The position numbers were made by a program, and so were the translations under genes. Shown piece after piece: positions 1-8,276 of a DNA stretch of 38,830 nt. The notes beneath the pieces are model-generated. The model was not told where the DNA came from. It was given only the letters and a program-made list of their open reading frames with translations, and did no database searches. Positions within the stretch are counted from its first letter, which is position 1, and each line of letters begins with the position of its first letter. The stretch is from Acidobacteria subdivision 13 bacterium RH2 MAG17b (GTDB lineage Bacteria; Acidobacteriota; Terriglobia; UBA7540). Location: the NCBI GenBank assembly GCA_002197525.1, contig NFUN01000116.1, positions 1-38,830 of the forward strand. The letters are read 5' to 3'.

Positions 1-5
1 CGCGC

Positions 6-551
6 CTATGAGGCGCGAGCGGCGCGCAACTTCACCCGGCCTTCTTCCACGGTCACCGAAAACCGGATGAGGTCGCAATCGAGGGATTTTTTGAACTGGC
101 GGGTTTTATCGCGGATATAGTCTGCGAAGAGTTGGGGATCGAGATCGTCTGCCGATTGGCCGGCGGCAGACTTTGCCCGGACAACCGCTTGTAGAAGCTG
201 TTCTACTTTTTCCTGGTCCGGATCGGACCACTCAATAGTGAAGTCCGCGCCTTTCGAGCGGCCTCCGTGGGCGCGTGCGATTACGGGTTGAATGCCCTCT
301 TCTTTCATCTTCAACTTTTTGCGCCACAGGTCATTGTGCACTGCATAGCTTTGGGTGAGTTGATTGAAGCGGAAACGCTGCCGGAAGGTCAAATCCATGG
401 TCCCGGCGCTGAATTTTTTAACGGTTTTTCCCACACGGAAAACCAAATCATTCGGCGGCCGGGGAGATCCGCCGTTGAAGTAAGTCTCATATTCGATCTT
501 CAAGCGGCGAAGATTATCTTCCAGCCGGTTGAGTTCCTCGTCGGCCGTCAT
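6..551 (-). CDS. Hypothetical protein, possibly MXAN_5187 C-terminal-domain-like
   Basis: Small soluble protein of about 181 residues with no signal peptide or membrane segment. The N-terminal part is charged and helical (LEDNLRRLKIEYETYF), followed by a basic middle and a C-terminal segment ending in RFSVTVEEGRVKLRAA. The opening resembles proteins annotated as MXAN_5187 C-terminal-domain proteins in acidobacteria and myxobacteria. That is recalled family resemblance, not a search result. The open frame reaches 629, but the ATG at 551 (MTADEEL) is preceded by a good GAGGAG site, while the ATG at 629 has none, so the shorter form is chosen. It is divergent from the dehydrogenase at 828. No function is assigned. 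Confidence 0.6.
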   Translation of the reverse strand: MTADEELNRLEDNLRRLKIEYETYFNGGSPRPPNDLVFRVGKTVKKFSAGTMDLTFRQRFRFNQLTQSYAVHNDLWRKKLKMKEEGIQPVIARAHGGRSKGADFTIEWSDPDQEKVEQLLQAVVRAKSAAGQSADDLDPQLFADYIRDKTRQFKKSLDCDLIRFSVTVEEGRVKLRAARAS

Positions 552-700
552 GGCAGCTCCTCGCGGAAGCCTTTTGGAAAAGTATGGCTTCGCAGCGCGG
601 CCTGAGTCAACATCAAAGTTAATACTCATTGAGTGAACAACGGGAAAGGGCTAGGGATGAGGGGGGACGGGGTTAAAGAGTCTGTGTGAAAACTGCGGCT

Positions 701-753
701 GTAGCGGCGCTGTCCTCAGCGCCGAAAGACGCCGGTGGGGACACCGGCGCTAC
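701..753. repeat. Three-way-junction palindromic repeat (copy A)
   Basis: Outer arms GTAGC (701-705) and GCTAC (749-753) enclose two perfect hairpins: GGCGCTG-tcct-CAGCGCC (706-723) and GCCGGTG-ggga-CACCGGC (731-748). It lies between divergent genes, so it is not needed as a terminator, and is followed by an A run. The CGGCGCT/AGCGCCG arms recur at 37156-37195 and 38699-38717. The preceding tctgtgtgaaaac also recurs just after 37120. Confidence 0.8.
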
Positions 754-827
754 AAAAAATCCGCCACTATAATTTGTAATTCTCAATAGGCAAGCAGACC
801 TGAGGGGTCAAGGAAGGGGAATCGGGC

Positions 828-1580
828 ATGGCAAACGTAAAAGATCATCCTCTGCGGGGTCAAGTGGCGCTGGTCACCGGCGCGGGCCGCAGAATCGGAC
901 GCGCGATTGCAATCGAGCTCGGCCGGGCGGGCGCGCGCGTGGCCGTGAACTATTACCGCTCCCGGAGCGAAGCGCTGGCCACTGTGCGGGAAATTGAGGC
1001 GCTGGGCGCGGAGGCGGTGGCGGCGCCCGCTGACATTTCAAAGCCGAGACAAGTGGAAGCCATGTTCGCCCGGCTCGACCGCCGCTTCAATCGCCTCGAT
1101 CTGCTCGTGAATAACGCCGCTGTGTTCTTTCCTTCTCAGTGGGACCAGCTCACCGAACGCGATTGGGACCGCATTCTCGGAATCAATCTGAAAGGGACTT
1201 TCTTTTGCGCGCAAGCTGCCGCGCGCCGCATGATGGCGCAAAAACGGGGGCAGATCATCAACATCTCCTCGGTAGGCGGCCTCCAGGCGTGGCCGCGCTA
1301 CCTTCACTACTGTTCCTCGAAAGCGGGCGTGATTATGCTGACGAAATGCCTGGCCAAGGCTTTGGCCCCGCACATACTCGTCAATAGCATCGCCCCTGGG
1401 ACGATTCTTTTTCCGGGTGAGGAGAGCGACCCGGCGTTCAAAAAAATAATCCGCTCGACCCCTCTGCGAAAGGGCGGAGGGGCCGGGGACATTGCGGACA
1501 TGGTGGTCTTCCTCGCGGCAAAGAATCGCTTTGCGACCGGCCAGGTGTTTGTGATAGATGGCGGGAAGTCGATTCCATGA
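828..1580 (+). CDS. Short-chain dehydrogenase/reductase (SDR family)
   Basis: A complete 250-residue classical SDR, the normal family length. It has the cofactor-binding TGAGRRIG motif (17-24), NNAA (95-98), the catalytic serine region NISS (about 145-148) and the YxxxK pair YCSSK (161-165). An arginine shortly after the second beta strand (NYYRS) favours NADP(H). The closest functional classes are 3-oxoacyl-ACP reductase (FabG-like), pteridine reductase or glucose dehydrogenase, and the substrate cannot be told from sequence. The ATG at 828 follows a purine-rich aaggaagggg site. It is monocistronic, convergent with the transglutaminase gene, and not clearly part of the polysaccharide locus. 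Confidence 0.9.
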   Translation: MANVKDHPLRGQVALVTGAGRRIGRAIAIELGRAGARVAVNYYRSRSEALATVREIEALGAEAVAAPADISKPRQVEAMFARLDRRFNRLDLLVNNAAVFFPSQWDQLTERDWDRILGINLKGTFFCAQAAARRMMAQKRGQIINISSVGGLQAWPRYLHYCSSKAGVIMLTKCLAKALAPHILVNSIAPGTILFPGEESDPAFKKIIRSTPLRKGGGAGDIADMVVFLAAKNRFATGQVFVIDGGKSIP

Positions 1581-1818
1581 GCGAGTAGCGCACACCTCCG
1601 GTTCTGAGGTCTGCGGTTCTTTTCTACCGTGCCCCACGGCCATAGGTCAGATTCGCGTTTCCGAATCCGAAGGGATATTCACCCGGTCAATCGTCAATCC
1701 CCTGCGCCGCTTGAGCAGCCGCACGGTGATAAAAAAGAACCGGTCGGAAAGAAAAGGGCGACGCAACCGAGACACGGCGCTAGAATACACCCCTGTAGAC
1801 GCGATGACCACACAAGCC

Positions 1819-1843
1819 GCAGACCTCAGAGACGGAGGTCTGC
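1819..1843. repeat. 9-bp inverted repeat between convergent genes
   Basis: GCAGACCTC-agagacg-GAGGTCTGC is a perfect hairpin about 25 bases beyond the end of the transglutaminase gene. The string gaggtctgcgg also occurs at 1606-1616. It could help end transcription from either side, but it lacks a clear T run. Confidence 0.5.
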
Positions 1844-1867
1844 GCTCCCCTCGCCATGCCTTTACCG

Positions 1868-4078
1868 TCAGGCCTTTGAGAGGCGGGAGAAAATAGCTCG
1901 TAACTGGGCGCGGGGAATTTGTTCGCTGCCGAAGCGGAGGGAGTTGTAGGCCCGCGTGAATTCGGCTGCCCCCGGTCCGAGCGGAGACGGTGCGAGGCCG
2001 CGGGCGAACTCCCACGGCGTCTGTGAGGGGCGTTTCCGGAAGCCCTTGGCGCGCGCAATTTTCAGAAACTGGCTGTACCAGCGCGCGGCTTCGTGCGGAT
2101 TCACAGGGCGGTCCTGGCCGCCAAACTTCCAGGCCCATTGCCAGCGAAGGCCCGCCGTTGAGATCTTACCCACCGTGAAAAGGTAGGCTACCAGCCAGGC
2201 CGCGAGCAAACCCAGCACTACGGCGAATTCGTGGTTGACCAGATCCTGTTCGGTCCGGAAAGCCCAGCGGGCGCCTTGCCTTTGGAGGCGGTCGAAGCGG
2301 GCTCGCGCCGCCAGCCGGAAGTGGCGGGAGTTCCGATCCACTTTCTGAGCCAGTAAGACCTGATGCGCAAAATCGTAATTGATGACCCATTCGCTCCAGA
2401 ACAAGCTTGCGGCATCCAGATAATCATCGAACGTAGTCCAGCCAGCAGCTTGGGCGGGGCCGGCTGGAGTTGGATCAAAGGGTATCCAACCGTACGCGGG
2501 GAAATACGCTTCAACCCAACTGTGCGCGTCCCGAGCGCGCACCACGAAGTCCTGGCCGATGGGGTTGTAAGTTCCGGTTTGGAACCCGTTCACAATCCGG
2601 GCCGGCACGTTCAGGGTGCGGAGCATCAACGTCATTGCGGCTGCAAAATAGACGCAATAACCCTTGCGGAACTTGAAAAGGAAACTGTCCACCGGGTCGG
2701 CAGACTCGAGTCCCGTTGGATTCAGAGTGTACCCGTAGTTGCTCCGAAGGTAATTCTGAACGGCCAGGGCGCGGTCGTAATTGTTTGAGGCAGGCTTGGC
2801 AATTCGCGTGGCGAGCGCCGCAAGTTCCGGATCAGGCTTCGGAAGCGAGAGATAGCGGAGACGGATCTCCTGAGTATAATTCTGCCCGGCGCGGCGTAGC
2901 AGGTCCGGGGGCGGCAGAGCGATGTTTGATACTACGGTATATCCAATCGGCGCGCCGAAGTGCTGCGGATCGTGCAGGGAACCGGTTTCGTCGATGCCAA
3001 GAGCGGGAAAGTTGCCAAAGATTTCGCGGGGTTGGGCGGCGGCAAACAGTACGTCCGTGGAAACGCTGGAGAGCAGAACCTGGTACCGTACCAAACGCTG
3101 AGGCCGCAGGTTCCAACCGGCCTGCGGCGGCAAGACGAAGCGCCCCGGTGAAGCGGGTCCCAGGCACATTTGAGCCGTATTCTCGTTGTACCACGCGCTT
3201 CCCGTGAAGCTGGTAAGCCCGATGCCGCGCCAGCGGATGCCTTGGAACTCGCGTGGATCGCCCGGCACTTTCACCCGCATTACTACCAGATTCGAGCGCT
3301 TGATGGCTCCGATATCGCCCAAATTCACGCTTTCGGAGAAGCCGGTGACGTTTTGAGTTTGAAGCGTGAAATTGCTGAAGTAAGACGTGTGGTAGCGAGG
3401 AATCACGAAGAAAAGCACGGAGCCCGCCGCGGCGATTCCCAGGGCCAGCCCGAGGGCCGTGAGGCCCAGGGAGTTTTCGATCTCCACGCGATTGCGGGCC
3501 GGATTTGGGTAAGGGCCTCGCGGCGCCTGGTGGGCCATCTCGATGCCGCGCTTTATGTCGTAGCTGATGAACATCGAGATGGCAAACAGCACGTAGAGCG
3601 TAAGGCCGATGAGGTAGTTTGCGCTCACCGTAAGCACCGCGCCCACCAGCATCATCAAAAAGGAAAGCGCCGCCAGATATCCATAGTCCCGGTAGCGCCG
3701 CGCTGAAAAAATCTTGATGACGGTGATGAAAAGGATTAAGTGGACGGTGGCGGCGAGCATCCGGTCGAGAAGGCCCGGACCGCCCGTCAGAAAAAGGAAA
3801 TCCAGAAGGAAAAAAAAGATATACAGAATTGAAAGAAGCGTGACCGCACGTGGACTGAGCCGGTAACCCGACTCACCCCGCACATAGCCCCATAGCTTGA
3901 CACCCAACGCTGCGGAAAATAAGGCGATGGAGACAGCATCCAACTTTCCGGTGGAGGCAAGCGTCAAGAAACTTGTGCCCAGCATGAGCAGCAGAGAAAT
4001 TTCAAAATAGCGCTGCACGCTGATATGCGCCTGCTTGTTGACGGAGCTTGGAGGGGCGGTCTGGACTGTGGCGGGCAT
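1868..4078 (-). CDS. TgpA-like membrane transglutaminase (DUF3488-transglutaminase-DUF4129)
   Basis: A 736-residue integral membrane protein. The N-terminal third has about six or seven hydrophobic segments (28-46 to about 227), matching DUF3488. A periplasmic transglutaminase core follows, with the catalytic triad visible as C475 (KGYCVYF), H519 (DAHSWVEAYFP) and D535 (IPFDPTP). A further membrane span lies near residue 620, with a DUF4129-like cytoplasmic tail after it. This is the usual layout and length of the TgpA family, whose cellular role is poorly defined (peptidoglycan or protein crosslinking, or protease-like activity). The ATG at 4078 has an upstream ggagcagga site. It is last in the minus-strand exosortase block, 48 bases after the GT2 gene, so it is probably co-transcribed. 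Confidence 0.88.
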   Translation of the reverse strand: MPATVQTAPPSSVNKQAHISVQRYFEISLLLMLGTSFLTLASTGKLDAVSIALFSAALGVKLWGYVRGESGYRLSPRAVTLLSILYIFFFLLDFLFLTGGPGLLDRMLAATVHLILFITVIKIFSARRYRDYGYLAALSFLMMLVGAVLTVSANYLIGLTLYVLFAISMFISYDIKRGIEMAHQAPRGPYPNPARNRVEIENSLGLTALGLALGIAAAGSVLFFVIPRYHTSYFSNFTLQTQNVTGFSESVNLGDIGAIKRSNLVVMRVKVPGDPREFQGIRWRGIGLTSFTGSAWYNENTAQMCLGPASPGRFVLPPQAGWNLRPQRLVRYQVLLSSVSTDVLFAAAQPREIFGNFPALGIDETGSLHDPQHFGAPIGYTVVSNIALPPPDLLRRAGQNYTQEIRLRYLSLPKPDPELAALATRIAKPASNNYDRALAVQNYLRSNYGYTLNPTGLESADPVDSFLFKFRKGYCVYFAAAMTLMLRTLNVPARIVNGFQTGTYNPIGQDFVVRARDAHSWVEAYFPAYGWIPFDPTPAGPAQAAGWTTFDDYLDAASLFWSEWVINYDFAHQVLLAQKVDRNSRHFRLAARARFDRLQRQGARWAFRTEQDLVNHEFAVVLGLLAAWLVAYLFTVGKISTAGLRWQWAWKFGGQDRPVNPHEAARWYSQFLKIARAKGFRKRPSQTPWEFARGLAPSPLGPGAAEFTRAYNSLRFGSEQIPRAQLRAIFSRLSKA

Positions 4079-4126
4079 GAGTCCTGCTCCATTTAATCCG
4101 CTACGAAGGCGCGCAGCAGCGCTCCA

Positions 4127-4870
4127 CTACATGAGTTGCCGGCGATAGGTTCCGGTCCAGGCTCGCCAGCGCAACTCAACCAGTTCCCGAAACATGCGGA
4201 CCGAGTCGCGCAGCAGACGCACCTTGGTGGCGCGATTATCATTCCAGCGCACTGGAACTTCAACAATCCTGCCTCCGGATTGCCGGATCAGGAAGAGTAA
4301 TTCGGGGTCGAACCCGAAACCCACAGCACGCTGTAACTCAAAGGCGCGCCGGGTAGTTTTCCTGCGGAAGAGCTTCAAGCCACACTGCGTGTCGCGAATC
4401 GGAAGGCCCGTTACCGCCCGAACCAGAATATTGAAGGCTCTGCCACTCCATTCGCGAATCGCGGGCTGGCGCACACCGATCAACTTCCGATTGAGGGCGC
4501 GGGAGCCGACCGCCGCGTCCGCACGGGATGATTCCAGCGTATGGAGCAGCTTATCCGCTTCTTCGATCGGGGCGGAAAGGTCCGCGTCAGTAAAAAGCAC
4601 GTATTGCCCTTGAGCTTCGAGTGCACCTCGCCGCACGCTGTAGCCTTTGCCCCTATTGGGTTCATTGCGGAGAACACGCATGCCTGGCCAACCCGCGGAG
4701 ACTTTCTCAAGGAGAGCGGGCATCTCATCGGTGGATCCATCATCCACAACGATCAGTTCGGTAGAAAATCTTTTTGTAGCGAAAAAGTCACGGACACGTT
4801 CGAGGGAACTTCCGATGCGCGCAGCCTCGTTGTATGCGGGAATCACGACGCTCAGGAAGGGTTCACTCAT
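4127..4870 (-). CDS. Glycosyltransferase family 2, dolichyl-phosphate-sugar synthase-like
   Basis: A 247-residue GT2 enzyme with no C-terminal membrane anchor. It shows VVIPAYNEAARI near the N-terminus, VDDGSTD (about residues 41-47), the metal-binding DADLSAP segment, and a DTQCGLKLF motif typical of the GtrB/DPM1-like group that loads glucose or mannose onto a polyprenyl phosphate. The inferred role is to make a lipid-linked sugar donor for a periplasmic transferase linked to this locus. The start at 4870 is taken because MSEPFLSVVIPAYNE is the usual N-terminus. No strong ribosome binding site is visible. Downstream of the TPR gene after a 268-base gap with no recognisable feature. Confidence 0.88.
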   Translation of the reverse strand: MSEPFLSVVIPAYNEAARIGSSLERVRDFFATKRFSTELIVVDDGSTDEMPALLEKVSAGWPGMRVLRNEPNRGKGYSVRRGALEAQGQYVLFTDADLSAPIEEADKLLHTLESSRADAAVGSRALNRKLIGVRQPAIREWSGRAFNILVRAVTGLPIRDTQCGLKLFRRKTTRRAFELQRAVGFGFDPELLFLIRQSGGRIVEVPVRWNDNRATKVRLLRDSVRMFRELVELRWRAWTGTYRRQLM

Positions 4871-5138
4871 TGCGTTGCGTTTGGACGAGGCCTATACCAG
4901 CGGTCTCAAAGAACGCAGGGTCATGGAACGCAGGCGCGGCTACAACCGGGTTCCGAATCGGAAGGGAAGAACAATTCCTAGCTTTCGGCCGTCCCTCACC
5001 TTAATATCGGCTACCGGGCCGTATTCTTGAAGAACGAAATTCCAGCCCGTTCAGCACAAAGCGGCTGTCACCGGGAAGACTTCAGCCGAGGCTCGTCCCC
5101 GGCTTGGATTTGACCGGCTTCGGAGGGCGGTTCCACGA

Positions 5139-7421
5139 TTACCCCTTAGAGACTTCCGCCAGGGCTTGCCGCGCCGCGTCCGCGTCCTTAAATTTTGGAT
5201 CGATTTGAAGGGCACGCTCAAACTCCTCTTTCGCCCTGGTCCGGTCCCCAAGTTTTTGGTAAGTGAGACCCAGGTGATAGTGGATAGAGGGGTCATTGGG
5301 CGCCTTTTGAAGAGCATCCTTGAGTAGCCCGGCGGCGAGCTGATAGAGTCCGTTGTGATAGTAAGCGCAGCCCAGCGTATCCGCTGCCGCGGAAGATTCC
5401 GGCATGGCGCGGCGCGCCGCCTGGGCGAGGGAAAGCGCAACGTCGGGATTCTGATTGTGTTGGATCATGAGATAGGCCAAGTTGTTTTGCGCCGGCGCAA
5501 AGTCTGGTTGTATTTGGAGCACTTTCTGGTATAGACCCTGAGCTTTCTGCCAATCTCCCTGGCTATCATCCAACTCGGCGAGCGCGATATAGGGCAGGAT
5601 ATCCTGAGGGTTCACTTGAATGGCTTGTTGGTAGGTTGAGGCGGCCTGGCCGATCGCGCCGAGCAAGGTTTGCACCTGGCCGAGGAGCAAATAAGCCGCC
5701 ATGTTGTTTTTGTCGAGCCGAACCGCTTGCGCCGCCGCCGCTTCCGCCTTCGGAAGATCGTGGGTGAACCCATACACCTTTGCCAGCGTCAAGTAAAACG
5801 GACTGCTCGCCGGGGCCTGAGCGATCTGCTGGTTGACGCGCTGAATTGCCAAGTCGGGCTTTTTCTCGCTAAGGTCGATGTTAACCAAGCCGTCCAAGGC
5901 TGGACTATAGCCGGGGCTCTTTGAGAGAGCCTGTTCATAGAGCTTCTGCGCTTCCGTGAACTTCTTTTGGCCAAAACGCAGGTCTCCAAGGGCGGCATAA
6001 CCGATAGGGCTTTGCGGCGCTACTTGCATGGCCTTTTGGAGATCGGCTTCAGCGGCGGCGGCGTCTTTTTGCTGCAAATCTACCTTCGCGTGCAGCACGT
6101 AGCCGTCGGGAGAGCCGGGGAGAATGCGCATTATTTGTTCAGAGGATTCCTTCAAAAGGTCCACATCGCCCTTACGAATTGCTACGCCAGCCAGAGCTCG
6201 CTGCGCTTGCACCATGTTTGGATTCAGGCGCGCCGCTTCACGCCACTGGCTTTCCGCCTGATCTATCTGGCCTGTCATGTTAAACGCAACACCCAGATAG
6301 TAGAGCGCGGGGGCGTTTTGCGGTTCGCCCTTCAAAACACCCTGTAGCAAATTGATCGCATCTTGCGGCTTCTGCTGTCCTTCGTCGATCTCGGCCTGAA
6401 GAATCAAGCCGCCCGAATCCTTGGTGTTGCTCTTGAGTATTCCAGAAACCACCTTCGCCGCCTGGTTGAAATGGTGATTGAGAATCAGAAGCTGGGCATA
6501 ACCCCGCTGCACGACCACATCTTTCGGATGCTGTTGGGTCAGCGAAGCGTACTCGGCGACAGCCTTATCCATTTGACCCGTCTCAAAGTAAAACTGAGCG
6601 AGCATGCGATAGGCCGAGGGGTTGTCCGGCATGACCTTCTTCGCTTCCACTAGGACTTGCTCCGCCTGAGGCTGTTTGTTTTCTATAAGATATAGCCTGG
6701 CGAGTGCAGCACTAGGCAAAGGATTGTTCGGGTCGAGCGTGACCGCCTTTTGGAATTGCTGCTCCGCGTCTGGCCACCGGCGTTGTTGCATGTAAAAGTT
6801 TCCGAGGGCCATCAGGGCCGAAATAGATTTTGGGTCAAGTTGCACAGCCTTTTTGAAACTTTCTTCGGCTTGATCTACCTTCTTCGCATCGAGCTGAAGA
6901 ACACCGAGATTCAGGTAGGTTTGGGGCCGGTCTGGCGAAAGCTGCAGCGCATCCTGCATTTCTTGAAGAGAAGCTTGAATGTTGGAAAGGCCAGCGTTGG
7001 AGTTGGCCATCAAAACCACCGCTTCGACGTTTTTCGAATCCTTTTGCATCACGAGCTTGGCCTGGGCCTGAGCTCGCTTGAAGTGACGGCTGGCTAGGAA
7101 CAGATTTCCTAAATCGAGCTGCGCCTTGAGATCATCAGGACGCAACTGTACAGCCTGGGATAATTCCTGATACGCCGGTTTCCAATATCCCATCCTCAAA
7201 TAACACCGGGCCAGTTGGTAATGCGCCTCTTCATATTTGGGATCGATGCGAGTGGCGTTGGTGAATTGAATCGCGGCGTCCTGGAATTCACCTTTGGCGT
7301 AGTATCGCGCGCCACTTTGAAAGAACTCGCGCTTTTGCGCATTGGGATCGCGATGGCATCCGGTCACACACGCCACCAGGAATAGCGAGGCGAGAAGGAT
7401 GAACAGACGCTGCTTGCTCAT
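5139..7421 (-). CDS. TPR-repeat lipoprotein, exosortase-locus (PrsT-like) type
   Basis: The protein is 760 residues, starting MSKQRLFILLASLFLVACVTGC. A signal peptide leads to a lipobox at either LVAC (Cys18) or VTGC (Cys22), so it should be a lipid-anchored periplasmic or outer-membrane protein. The rest is almost entirely tetratricopeptide repeats, roughly twenty, with recurring patterns such as LGNLFLASRHFKRAQ and LDPKSISALMALGNFYM. Large TPR proteins of this kind (PrsT in the PEP-CTERM literature) accompany exosortase/EPS loci and are thought to scaffold export or assembly. The frame is open to 7595, but the ATG at 7421 has a clean AGGAG site seven bases upstream and begins a canonical signal peptide. 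Its 5' leader is unusually structured. Confidence 0.88.
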   Translation of the reverse strand: MSKQRLFILLASLFLVACVTGCHRDPNAQKREFFQSGARYYAKGEFQDAAIQFTNATRIDPKYEEAHYQLARCYLRMGYWKPAYQELSQAVQLRPDDLKAQLDLGNLFLASRHFKRAQAQAKLVMQKDSKNVEAVVLMANSNAGLSNIQASLQEMQDALQLSPDRPQTYLNLGVLQLDAKKVDQAEESFKKAVQLDPKSISALMALGNFYMQQRRWPDAEQQFQKAVTLDPNNPLPSAALARLYLIENKQPQAEQVLVEAKKVMPDNPSAYRMLAQFYFETGQMDKAVAEYASLTQQHPKDVVVQRGYAQLLILNHHFNQAAKVVSGILKSNTKDSGGLILQAEIDEGQQKPQDAINLLQGVLKGEPQNAPALYYLGVAFNMTGQIDQAESQWREAARLNPNMVQAQRALAGVAIRKGDVDLLKESSEQIMRILPGSPDGYVLHAKVDLQQKDAAAAEADLQKAMQVAPQSPIGYAALGDLRFGQKKFTEAQKLYEQALSKSPGYSPALDGLVNIDLSEKKPDLAIQRVNQQIAQAPASSPFYLTLAKVYGFTHDLPKAEAAAAQAVRLDKNNMAAYLLLGQVQTLLGAIGQAASTYQQAIQVNPQDILPYIALAELDDSQGDWQKAQGLYQKVLQIQPDFAPAQNNLAYLMIQHNQNPDVALSLAQAARRAMPESSAAADTLGCAYYHNGLYQLAAGLLKDALQKAPNDPSIHYHLGLTYQKLGDRTRAKEEFERALQIDPKFKDADAARQALAEVSKG

Positions 7422-7451
7422 GGTTGATCTCCTTACTTCAAGACCGGACCG

Positions 7452-7548
7452 TGCACGGTTATCCAACCGTGCATCGGAGGAGGTGAAACCTCTGCGATGC
7501 GCCGGGATGTGAGCTTCAATTTGAAACAACTCGCACAGGCTTCCGGCG
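7452..7548. promoter_or_regulatory. Highly structured leader of the TPR lipoprotein gene
   Basis: Within 100 bases there are three interlocking inverted repeats: TGCACGGTT-atcc-AACCGTGCA (7452-7473), GCATCG...CGATGC (7471-7500) enclosing GAGGT-gaa-ACCTC (7480-7492), and CGCCGG...CCGGCG (7500-7548) enclosing TGTGAG...CTCGCA (7508-7535). The first two share 7471-7473, so their basal pairs compete. The region lies 30-130 bases upstream of the lipoprotein start. It could be a regulatory leader, an intergenic repeat or a structured RNA. No known riboswitch class could be assigned. Confidence 0.45.
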
Positions 7549-7622
7549 TAGCCACGGCCTAAACCAATCTTAACCCCTGAAGAATCATCGGCCAAACTGC
7601 CTCAACCGCCAGGCAGGGAGTC

Positions 7623-8276
7623 TTACTGCGGAATATATTTCCCTAGCAGCGGCAAGATCAGACGGGTAAAGGTCAAAGCCCTCTGTTTTCCGCTTGCGAG
7701 AGCTTCGCCATCGGCCACCGGGGTGATCACGCGAACCAAAGCACCGTCCGTGCGGTTCATTCGCAGAGCATCGGCCAGCAGGTAAAACCGCGCCCAATAC
7801 TCGCTAGCCACGGTGCGACCGTGGGATTGGAACCAGTAAAGAACAACTTCGCGGCTCAATCCCAGTTGAAGCACGTAGTAGTTGGCGCGGAGTATCTTCC
7901 CGCCGCCCCAAGGAACTGTAATGACCGAGGATTGCACAGGCGTCCAGCCCGAGCCTGGAAGGCAATGCTTCGGCGAGTGGATCGTGTCTCCGGTCCTTTG
8001 GCGCGGGAAATAAGCCAGGAAGAGGTCCACGTCCGGCCTTCCGGGATCACGATAGAGGCGCTCGATGAACTCGCCCGGCCCGAGAATAGCCAAGTCGCCA
8101 GAAGGGATGGTCAGCGCCGTGCCATCCCATGGTCCGATTTGCGATGGGAAAGACGCCAATTCTTGATGCGGAGGCAATACCTCAGCCTGAACGTAGCGGT
8201 GCAAGAAAAGCGCTGCCACCAACAGGAGGAGCACCGGGAAAAGGCCCCTAATCCACGATTTTCCGGATTCTCTCAC
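7623..8276 (-). CDS. epsI: Exosortase-associated protein EpsI
   Basis: A 217-residue protein with one N-terminal membrane span (about 12-26) and a periplasmic domain. It carries the family signature HSPKHCLPGSGW (100-111) followed by YYVLQLGLSREVVLYWF-type strands. EpsI proteins are encoded beside exosortases, or fused to their C-termini, in polysaccharide loci. They are needed for exopolysaccharide production in methylotrophs, but their biochemistry is unsettled. The GTG start at 8276 overlaps the exosortase stop codon (GTGA on the minus strand), indicating translational coupling. The separate-gene arrangement and length are normal for the family. Confidence 0.93.
   Translation of the reverse strand: MRESGKSWIRGLFPVLLLLVAALFLHRYVQAEVLPPHQELASFPSQIGPWDGTALTIPSGDLAILGPGEFIERLYRDPGRPDVDLFLAYFPRQRTGDTIHSPKHCLPGSGWTPVQSSVITVPWGGGKILRANYYVLQLGLSREVVLYWFQSHGRTVASEYWARFYLLADALRMNRTDGALVRVITPVADGEALASGKQRALTFTRLILPLLGKYIPQ

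Noticed and set aside
7441-7480. On the minus strand the hairpin plus ggtccggtc resembles group II intron domain V.
   Set aside because: The AGC triad, the normal stem length and a domain VI with a bulged A are lacking, and no intron reverse transcriptase is nearby.
7531-7565. Plus-strand strings cgcacagg and gccacggcctaaacca resemble parts of the class I cyclic di-GMP riboswitch.
   Set aside because: The GAAA-capped arm between the two blocks and the GCAAA junction are missing, and no plus-strand gene lies downstream. An Infernal run against the Rfam GEMM model would settle it.
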